In this document: one piece after another, positions 10,057 to 19,160 of the stretch
How positions within the stretch are numbered: position 1 is the stretch's first letter
Layout of the letters: each line of letters begins with the position of its first letter
Assembly: GCA_033557675.1 (NCBI GenBank)
Contig: JAWQRM010000221.1
Span: 1 to 26,285, forward strand
Reading direction: 5' to 3'
Origin: Coptodactyla brooksi
Taxonomy: Eukaryota; Arthropoda; Insecta; Coleoptera; Scarabaeidae
DNA: 26,285 bases
Program-made: the position numbers and the translations under genes
The notes under the pieces: generated by a model
Database searches by the model: none
The model's input: the letters and a program-made list of their open reading frames with translations, nothing else
Told to the model about the DNA's origin: nothing

Positions 10057-13000
10057 TTAAAAATTAAGGCATGCTGGCAAATTTCCTTTCTTTTTATCTG
10101 CTTCAAAATTCTTCATGAAGTCTGTAAAATCTACATATGCGTCAATTTCAGTTACATCATCCATATCATTGTCATTTCTGAGCGTTGAAGTTGTAGATGT
10201 CGCTACAGTAGAACAAAATGTATTTCTATCATTTTCCGTATTCATTATTGTACTCTGAGGAGTAGACAGTGTTGTATTGTTACTTATAACAATTGAGTTT
10301 ATTCCAACTGAAGGGCTCTTCTTCGCATTGAGCATTGGGAAATTAAAGTTACGAACTAATAGCGATATATCTTCCCGTTTCACAGAATTTGCAAATGAAC
10401 GTGACATATACCAGTCGTGATGGAGTCTTACTACTTTATCTACCACCGCTTGAGCAACACTAGGTAGAGTATTTTGTTCTCTAAACTGTATAATTAAAAA
10501 AAATAAGATCATGAAGTAATAAGTAACATTATATAATACCTGTTCAACCACATATTGGGCGATGCATTTATTCACTTGATCCGTACCGGTTGCCTCTTCT
10601 ATTGACTGATAAAATCCACTGGACATTAGTAATAAAAATTGACAAGTTTCATCTATAGGTCCAGCTACTATAATATCTGGTTCACTTATAATCGGTTCTT
10701 GTATTGCGTGTGTAAGGTCTACAAATTCTTTATACCCACCTTTGACTAGATAGTTACCTAGACATCTCGTGCTTCTTTGGTTTCCAAGAAGCGTGCCTTA
10801 AAAATGTAATTTTATATTTGTATTCTTATGATTGTTTTACATCATTTTTTTACCTACATTTTCTTAGATTATTCGGATTAATGCCAATTTGTGATAGCCG
10901 TAACACTTCGTCCTCATTCTGCAAATCATGGTCAGTACTTAGTTGTACCACTTTGAGTACCGCATTTGGATCCGTTTGACACAGCAGCACTCGGCATGAA
11001 CCGACGTTTGCTACGTACAGCTTGTTATTGTGAATTAGCGCAACGGCTGCTGTTGCACCAGCAGACAAAAAAGAGTTAATTTTCTTAATTCCGCTAAATA
11101 CTTCCGGTTTTTTCTGATATGCTTCGTAATCACTTAGTCCTTGGATTTCTTCTTGTAAACTAGCTAACACAGCTAGTAAGTCGTACATTGAATCCATGTA
11201 ACCTTTCTCGACTGATGTAAATGCTTGTCTAGAAAAAAATTATCGGATATGTAGTCTGCCCATTTAAAAATGGGTTTTACGACATTAAACGCTTTGGACA
11301 GATCATAAAGCAAATGAAGGAAAGATGGTAGAAGAACTTAACATGGTGGTGCTAAGAAAAATGATTTATATTGAAATTCTTAGAATTTAAACCTTTATTT
11401 TCAATGGGGTTATTTTCAAGCTTAGAATATAAGAATTAAGGGGCAATCTATTCGTCAGTAATTGGTATATATTCTATTCTATTATATTCTATCCTATTCT
11501 ATTCTTAATGGTCAGCAGGGACCGCCTTTACAATTATGTATATGACGTGTGTAAGTTCATTGGAACCTGTATGCATATGTCACATGTATCAAATCATATG
11601 CTTATTGCCTTTGGGCAGATTGCATATTACAAAGAGTCAAAAAAATTATGTACTCTACTACTACAGAGAAAATAAATGAACCAGAATTATAATGAGAAAA
11701 GGTCAGGCATTTTAAAATCTAGACTTAAATATAGGCGGAAAAGGGCAGATAACACTGGCTGACATTTATCACAACCTCGTGGAAAGGCTTCCTAGAAGGA
11801 TCAAGACCTTTATAACAGCAAATGGTGTCCCTGCGTTTTATTGATGCCATATTACAATCCGGTGCACCTAAAATAGTTCCAGAAGGAGATCTAGTGGAGG
11901 AAAAGGGGAATGATATAGAGGAATTGCCAGAATATATACATGAGGAAATAAACACCAATGGTGAACAATTATGTGATTTAACAGCTGCTACAAATATGTT
12001 TTCAGTCAGTGCAATGTTTAAGCATGAAGCTACTCACAAGACAACATGGATAGCACTTGGAATTAACATAGGAAACTAAATGCAGACTCAGGCTAAAATC
12101 TAGGTGGAAAAAATAGAATAAAAAAAAATAAGCGTAGAAGAAAAATGGAAGATAATAAAAGAAATTGTAATCAAAACATCAGAAGAAACTTTGGGACAGA
12201 AATCAAATATAAGAAAAGGCAATGGTTTGAAGAAGAACATAAAAACATAATTGAAAGACATACAGGATGAAATTAATGGTTAAGCAATAACAGTATTGAA
12301 GATGTGGTTAAATATAAGGAAAAAATAAGAAAAGCCATAAAATTGTGCAAAAAGAAAAATTTCCGAAATTTGCAGATTCAATAATTGCTCCTAATAACGC
12401 TATTTTTCAGTATAACAATTGTATAACTTTGATCATTTTTACTATATTTTCTTCTACACTAACATAAATCATATACTATATTGTAGAATTTCTTTAAAAG
12501 TGTAAAACTGTTAGTTTGTGAATTTAATTGTTTGAGAATCCACATCACATTTGCCACAAAAAGACTAGACGGTCAGTGGTTTTCTAATCAAAGATTATCA
12601 AATTGACACATTTTTGCAAACTTAATGTTATGAATGTGAAAAAACTCGTTTGACGTTTTTTGCAAATTTTTGAAGGGCGCAAAATCGAAACAACGAAATG
12701 TGTGTTGAATGTGGGGAAGTGGTTATAAAAGCATTAGATCAAAATAACCCTTTCAGTATACTTAGTCTATTGAAATAAACTTAGGGGCCCTTGAACTCAA
12801 GATGACATAGTTTGCCTGCAGTTTCGCAGATAGTCTTGAAAATGTAATTTATCCAGCTTTATTCGTTGTACAGATGCTGCACCATTTATTTGAAATGGAG
12901 CATTTAATTATCATTACAGTAATCAAATGGCGCCATGTTATTTGGCAAAGTGACCTTCAATATTGGTTTTCAGTTAATATTTGATCAAAAATTATAGAAA

Positions 13001-16000
13001 ACTGTGATATGAACAACCACCTCAATGAAGTGATGTTATTTACTTAAACCTCTTACAGAACATCCTGCCACAACTATTGAAAAATGTGGTGTAGTTCTTT
13101 CACGAGAGAGCACCTCCCCATATACGCTAATTCAAATTCAAAATTATTGTTAGTGATCCATTAACAACTATTTTAACTAGCAGTACGTACATAACACTTT
13201 CACTTAAAGAGAATAGTTATCCCTTAAGAAATAAATGTTACATAAAGTTGTTGATGTCAAAGATATCACAGTACTACATTGCCATAGTGACTAGTATGTT
13301 ATCATATCTAAATTTCTTAAGATATTCCTTGTGTTTTAAGTTATGGATTTACTTAATTATCCTAACAAATCATCGTGTAAATGTAATCAACATAACAGTT
13401 GTTGATATTACACTGTGTATAATTCACAAAGAACCAGACATGGTGTATAAATCATTCTAGTCAATTGTTTAAATCTAAAGCACATTTTCAGAATGCAATA
13501 AAACAAAAAATATGAAATGATATAAATGCAGTAAAAAAACATTTGAAATAAAAAAATATTTATTTTGTGATAAATACAACTTCATTGTGCTAATTATGTT
13601 GAATGCTATCACATACAATTGATTAATTACAGTTCTTTTCCGGCTTATGTAGTGCTCCAAAACTATATTTGAAGCAGTCATTGCATATTTAGCTGAAGCT
13701 GCAAATAGTATCCATGGCAAAAATTTGCTAAAAAATTCCTCTCTACTGAAGAAATATATTTTATGTCATTTGATGGGTAAATATAAATGTCTGAATGTTG
13801 TATATATAAACATGTTGTTCCCGATGTCTGAAAAAAAATCGTTCTCATATTAAAATTCAATTTAGACCACTAATGTTGCTAATCATCATCCAGTCTAACT
13901 AACTAAATGCCTTGTTAATGTGTATAAATCTTTAGATAAAATGTTATATCTACATAAATTATGGAGATAGAGCTTTTCTAGACTGTCATGCTTAAGTAAA
14001 AGATCCAAATCACAAAAAACTTATATGACCAAGTGCAAGAAAAGTATCAAAAAGATCCCACTGTCTCTGAGAAGAGCCAGAAAATGGATCTTTCAACTGA
14101 TCATCAAAATACATCAGTTATTTGTTTCTTGTATAATTACATATAACAAAAACTTTGTGCCGGTGGGAGTTGGCCGACCACGGTCATCTATCTATGTCTA
14201 TGTCTATGCAAGTTCAACCAGGAATGGAATCTCGCCACTACATGCAATAACTTGTCTAAAATATGACACTATAAAAAAGTCGTGCATCTAATCAATTATT
14301 TAGTTCTATTTTGTGCGTGATGTGAAGTGCATTCAACAAATCCTCCTAGTTTTGAACAAAAAGCAGTATCATTATTATATTAAATTAATAAAATAGTTTT
14401 ATTACATAATATTTATCAATACTATATTTTGTTATGTATTAATTTATTTGATGTACAATATGTAAGGCTTACTTAAAATTTTATCCTTACATATATCTTA
14501 AATAATTAACTGATGCAAGCATTACTTAGGGGCATTGCACTTTCAAAATAAAACAAACTATTAATAAATAGTGGCTGTTTGCAAAAAATAATTTGTTTTA
14601 TTTTCTTATATCTTAAATTTGTGTCCTTTCTTACAGATAATAGTATGGGTGAACCAAAGAAAATATGCAGACAATATAGTGTCGAATATTTAAAATATGG
14701 CTTTATTCCGTTACCAGGTAGTAGTACTTTGCCTATGTGCCTTCTGTGCAACAAAACTTTGTCAAATGAATCAACGAAACCTTCTAAGCTTAAGCAATAT
14801 TTGACAAAAGTCCATAGCGACAAAAAAGGTATGATTTAACTTTTTTTTTAAATAAATTCAAAGAAAAATATTTAGAAAACATCATCATTGTGACAACACA
14901 ACTACATCTGATCAAAATGATGAAAGACTACGTGCTTCCTATAACCTTTCTTTGCAAAGTCCAGAAAGTTGCACACCATTGGTGATGAACTTATTCTACC
15001 AGCTCTAAGTGAGGTAATATGCACTGTGCTACATAAACCAGCATTCGATATTACAAGAAGAATTTCACTGAGTAATATAGTACAAAGAAGGATTGACGAA
15101 ATGACTCAGTGTGTAAAAAATTCTTTATGTGAGTACTTAAAAACATTTGAATTCTCTATTCAGCCTGACCAATTAACTTTACCAGGAAGCGAATCTTTAC
15201 TTTTAGCTTATGTGAGATTTGAAAAACAAAAATTTTCCCAAGAATTGTTATTTGCCAAATGTTTGGAAACTGATATAAAAAGTGAAAGAATATTTAATGA
15301 ATTAAAAAGATTTTTTGATGTAACCCTTGAGTAATATTATCTCCGTTGCTACTGATGGTGCTCTGGCAATGGTAGGGCGACACAGAGGTTTCTTGGTAGA
15401 CATAAAATAAGCTATGCCGAAAGTTTTATCTGTAGACTTCATTCATCAACAGCATTTAGCCAAAAGTCTTGAACGTGAACATTTACATGGCTTACGTGAT
15501 TAGAGCAATTAATAAAATTAAAAAGGAATGCTTTAAATGAGATTATTTTCTTAACTTTGTTCGTAAAGTAAAGAAGATTATAGTTGTTTATTACTTAACA
15601 CGTACGTATAAATGTGTTAGTTATCTAAAAGTCCATGTTTGGATCGATTTTGTGCACTTTCATTCAGAGCTAGAATCCCTGGAAAAAGTATAATATGTGC
15701 GTTTGTTGCAACACTTTTTATATATAAACAAAACTTGGGGAAAGGAAAATGCTTTTAGTTTTCTAAACTGTTAAAATTGCAAAACGAGATGAAGATTTGC
15801 TTGTCTGTTATCAACACTTAACGACACTTAATGGCTCTGACCCTAGTCAATGATTTGAAGACATTCTTCACTTAGTTAACCGCGATTGGGTGTCGGATCC
15901 TTTTGCAAGTATAATCACAAACTCAGATGAATGCACACTACTACAGGAACAATTTATTCAATTATCCATAAAGGGGGAGTGAAATTACTCTTTGAACAAA

Positions 16001-18441
16001 GGCACCACAAATTCTGGTTACAAAAACAGACGCCAATTTTATATCCTACATTATGGGTCGCGGCACAGAACTTGTTGATTATGAACCTCATCAAATTCAA
16101 ATTTTACCTATAAAAAATTAAGAAATTGCTTAAATATTTTTTAATTTTTATATATTCTTTTTTTACGAAAAAAAAAATGTTTTTTTTTTGTTTCTCATAT
16201 CATCTCATCAGGTTCACCTAGCTCATTAAAAAGTGTTTTAAAACAAAAGTTATAATTTCAATAAATGCTACTTTAAATATCAAAGTGTTCTATTTATATT
16301 TTATTTTTACGTCACCATTTGCCATTCAAGACATCAAACTTAAATATGTAATTGTTTCAATTGGGGTTCATGGTCAGGTTTTTGCTATAAGAAGGGGTCA
16401 ATGGGCACAGTAAGTTTGGGAACTACTGGTCTAGATAAAATGCCTTTCTCTATACAAAAATTCGTATTTTTTTTTGAGTGCATTATTAATAATGTGGAGG
16501 TTGATGACAAATACTTTGCGATACAATGCAGCTCTGCATTTGCTGATAATTTTTATTGTCATAAAAATTATGACAATAACTTTTTGTTGTAGTAAAGGCT
16601 CTAAAAAAATGAGTAGTGTTGGATTTTGATCAGTATTTTGATTATATCCTATGTTTAAAGCTCAAATTGTGGAAGGATAGAAGTATCGCCAATAGATTCT
16701 TTTTTTATGACAGGAAAAATCACAGCTCTCCGTATAAAATTGGTAAACTGCCAGATTTAGATGATAGTGAAAGCATGATCATTAAAAATAAAACCTGCTT
16801 TTCAGGAGAGTTTACAGGCGTAAGTTTCATTTTGACAAAAAGATTCAACTCGGACATGTCAAAACCTGGAGTACATGACAAGTTTCGAGGCATTGATATA
16901 AAAATAAAACAAGTTTTCTGGTGAAAGGCTAAGGATTTTAAGGATTTTAAGGACATTTCGTTTTAACCATTTCTGTATAGCTTTCATTCGGTTTAATTAT
17001 AACGTTAGTTTCTGCACTATTACGAAACGAAATTATTGTTTCTATTTTATTAAGGAAGTTCCTTATTAAAGAATGTCACAATGTTCAATAATATTTATTT
17101 TATCAATTCAGTAATATTTATTTTATCAATAATATATTTTCAAGACTTGAAAATAGCAGATAAACTAAAACATGTTGACTACGAATGAAAAAACAGTGCT
17201 CATCAATCAAGCATTAAGAAACATCGAACCTATAATGCTTAAGGCAAAGCAAGGCAGAAAACATATAAACATTTATTTTATTGTTTTCTTAGTAAGAATT
17301 TATTGGGTTGTCCTATATTTGTTCATTTTTTTAAAGCCTAATTTTTTCAAATAAATTTTTTTTTGCATATTTGTTATTATTTTATAGCCACATTATTGTT
17401 GTATCAAATTCTACTTTAGTCTTTTACATTTAATTAAATTGCACTTAATTTTTAGCAAATTTTTCTGCATTTTAATGTGTAACGAGTAGAATGAACTCCT
17501 GACTTTCAAACAAGACCATATCAAATGATTTTACAGGACAACAAAAGTCGACCTCATTCAAGAGCTCGGCTAGGAAATTTTTCCACATTCAGCATATTCT
17601 CCAGACCTCGCTCCATCAGATTTTCATTTGTTCAGATCTCTATCGAATCTTATGTATAGAAAAATATTTAATCCTGACAATCACTTGCTAAATTGGCTTG
17701 ATGAATTCTTCTCATCAAACACAGCGAATTTTTTCAAGCGAGGAATGGAACAACTACCGGAACGTTGAGAAACAGTGATAAATAGTTCAGGAGAAAATTG
17801 TTTTAAATAAAAATTCTAAAAACCGAACAGACTTGTGGGACAATCCAATATATTGGACTTTTTTTATCCTGTGTATTGTCAATTCTAAAATTGTAATGAT
17901 TTTAAAATTTAATGCCAATAAAGAAAATGTTTTGTTAGATGTTTAGTTTTTGCAAAATCAGAAAATCTGCACCTGCATGTAGACTTTACCTCTTTACTAT
18001 ATTTGTTAATTTGTAGAAGTTTTCTTTTTCAAATATAAATATAAATGGTAAACATCTACCGATTCTTTTTAAATATACCCTTGCACAAAGAAATATGTAT
18101 TATTGTTTAAGCTCTTTAACTTACCTTAAAACTTCTTTGATTTCCTCATCAGTTTTCTTGTCTTTCAACTGTCCGAAGACAAGTTCAGCCGGCATACGTT
18201 GATAACAAAAATCGACGGCTTTTGAACCCTCATATCCATCGAACAAGGCATACAAATATGAATTGTCATCAAACTTATAATGAAAATTCCTGTCTTCAAA
18301 GCTGTGGACCTCTTGCCTATTGCCATCTTCTCGGTAGATTTGGTTTGTAGCGGAACCAACTCCGGATTGCTTGCAAACTGGCAGATCATCTGTCCAGCTT
18401 TTAGACGTTTGAAATGGCGTGTCGCCCCTTAGAGATCTCAT
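10057..18441 (-). CDS. TAB1: TAK1-binding protein 1 (TAB1), PP2C-like pseudophosphatase adaptor
   Basis: Adaptor that binds and activates the MAP3K TAK1 in cytoplasmic TGF-beta/immune signalling. Coding exons: 18441-18125, 11228-10858, 10796-10540, 10485-10057; phases join to 457 codons. The start at 18441 has context ACAAAATG, and MRSLRGDTPF leads into SWTDDLPVC as in the human protein. The PP2C fold is visible: FDGYEG (67-72), AGATAAVALI (162-171), LYVANVGSCRVLLC (176-189), DHDLQNEDEVLRL (205-217), FLLLMSSGFYQSI (283-295), REDISLLVRNF (353-363). Phosphatase residues are lost: DGHGG is DGYEG, GDSR is GSCR, and the SDG Asp is Ser. This supports a pseudoenzyme. The C-terminal AYVDFTDFMKNFEAD (431-445) matches the TAK1-binding helix. 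A Ser/Thr/Asn-rich linker lies between. Intron 1 (11229-18124) is transposon-laden; the last intron is 54 nt. An alternative upstream ATG at 18507 is in frame but has a poorer context. Confidence 0.95.
11470..11506. repeat. (TATTC)n microsatellite
   Basis: Imperfect run of ATTCT/TATTC pentamers in TAB1 intron 1. Confidence 0.7.
11743..11844 (+). pseudogene. Tc1-like transposase C-terminal tail (tentative)
   Basis: An open frame ends DIYHNLVERLPRRIKTFITA then NGVPAFY and stop TGA (11842-11844). It fits the Tc1 C-terminus pattern LVxSMPRRxxAVIxAKGGxTKY. Only this tail is preserved. It abuts a non-LTR endonuclease fragment immediately downstream. Confidence 0.55.
11846..12370 (+). pseudogene. 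non-LTR retrotransposon ORF2 fragment (endonuclease end and linker)
   Basis: The frame to 12079 contains NTNGEQLCDLTAATNMFSVS, then FKHEATHKTTWIALG. This resembles the C-terminal half of the AP-type endonuclease of RTE/CR1-like ORF2 proteins (N.GERL..FC...N, F.HK.IHK.TW). After a stop, a Lys-rich stretch (12080-12370, with frameshifts) reads EEKWKIIKEIVIKTSEETLG and then KGNGLKKN, matching the linker between endonuclease and reverse transcriptase. The RT itself is absent. The clade is not certain. Confidence 0.65.
12371..14578. other. TAB1 intron 1 interior, nothing recognised
   Basis: No coding or transposon domain could be read on either strand. Overlapping short open frames around 13475-13860 (minus) and 14025-14291 (plus) were translated and match no family I know. 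Confidence 0.45.
14645..16428 (+). mobile_element. hAT/ZBED-type DNA transposon remnant
   Basis: A degraded transposase in a plus-strand hAT element. BED finger: YSVEYLKYGFIPLP...MCLLCNKTLSNE, then LKQYLTKVH (14645-14828), with CxxC and H(x4)H-like spacing. A probable donor AAAG|GTATGA at 14828 and acceptor near 14872 follow. Next: HTIGDELILPALSEVIC, SLSNIVQRRIDEM, LLLAYVRFEKQKFSQELLF (14970-15334, stop). After a frameshift comes SVATDGALAMVGRHRGF, the catalytic DG block (15345-15400). Farther on: DPFASIITNSDE, then KFWLQKQTPILYPTLW (15895-16060). The right end has a terminal sequence AACTACTG at 16421-16428; in reverse complement it starts CAGTAGTTCCCAAACTT, typical of this group. Multiple stops and frameshifts; the left end was not found. 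Confidence 0.8.
16429..17302. other. TAB1 intron 1, unassigned
   Basis: Contains a 102-codon plus-strand frame (16616-16924) with no recognisable domain. A 19-bp direct repeat TAATATTTATTTTATCAAT occurs at 17089-17107 and 17112-17130. No RNA gene or transposon end was seen. Confidence 0.4.
17303..17848 (+). mobile_element. mariner deletion derivative, 546 bp, both inverted repeats present
   Basis: The left end begins TTGGGTTGTCCTATATTTGT and the right end, in reverse complement, begins TTGGATTGTCCCACAAGTC. Both are flanked by the target dinucleotide TA (17301-17302 and 17849-17850). The interior keeps only the last third of a mariner transposase: a broken HDNxRPH-like QDNKSRPHS near 17536. 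It then reads YSPDLAPSDFHLF, the final catalytic Asp block, FNPDNHLLNWLDEFFSS and FFKRGMEQLPER (about 17590-17768). The N-terminal DNA-binding half is deleted, so it could move only with help from another mariner. It lies in TAB1 intron 1. Confidence 0.88.
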
Positions 18442-18575
18442 TTTGTAAGGGCGATCACTGGCTGTTCTATCTGTTTTGAAATATATGACGTTTAAACATA
18501 ACCTCAAAAATTATCTGTCAACGATACATACATATTTACATGCAGCGTTTCATTTAATAGTTATTTATGCAACAA

Positions 18576-18746
18576 GGGATTAAAATTGAGTTTTATCTCC
18601 CGAGTGGATAAAACTCAGGTTAATCCCATATTTTATTCTTAATTCGAATTTAATAGTTAACTTGCTAAAAGTTAGTTATTAAATTAAAACTTCATGCGTA
18701 CGTCACTTTAACGTCAAAGTGACAGCTAATGTCACTTTGAAGTTTT
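18576..18746. repeat. cluster of hairpin-forming inverted repeats upstream of TAB1
   Basis: Consecutive dyads fill about 170 bp starting 135 bp upstream of the TAB1 start codon. (1) 18576-18597 / 18607-18627: GGGATTAA...TGAGTTTTATC pairs with GATAAAACTCA...TTAATCCC. (2) 18647-18661 / 18671-18685: AATTTAATAGTTAAC against GTTAGTTATTAAATT, 12 of 15 pairs. (3) 18686-18694 / 18738-18746: AAAACTTCA with TGAAGTTTT. This encloses GTCACTTT / AAAGTGAC (18702-18709 / 18716-18723). It could be MITE debris or promoter-proximal dyads. Confidence 0.7.
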
Positions 18747-19160
18747 ACCATTAATGGGATCGCTGTCAAGAACAGTTTTTTGGTTATGTTTTACTTCCAA
18801 AAATATATAATAAAAATAAAATACGTTTTTAAATGCGAATTAAAAATAAAAATATATAATAAATGCTTATAAGTTAATGTTTTTAATAAAAATGTGATAA
18901 GACACGTTATCGGTAAACGAAATAAATAGAAATCAAGTATTTTAAAATTTATTAAAGGTGTGAAGTTCGATTCGAATAAAACAACAATAAGATAAAGTTT
19001 ATCAAATTTTCTTATCAAAATAGCTATTTTTGTACAAAAACTTATTTACTCTATTCTACAATTTATTTTTTCTTTCAAGTTAAATTGCCTAAATAAATTC
19101 CACTTATATTATCAAATTTCAAAGTACGATTCACACTGGGTTAAATCTATATAAAGATAA

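Noticed and set aside
12573..12600. CAGTGGTTTTCTAATC as the left end of the plus-strand hAT
   Set aside because: Agreement with the right end (CAGTAGTTCCCAAAC) is weak and the flanking 8 bp do not match the candidate duplication GTCTAGAT at 16429-16436.
16186..16225. Minus-strand CTGATGA followed by GAAAC as a hammerhead
   Set aside because: The sequence between the two motifs cannot form stem II.
16616..16924. 102-codon frame as a possible transposase exon
   Set aside because: Translation matched no transposase block I know; left as unassigned sequence.
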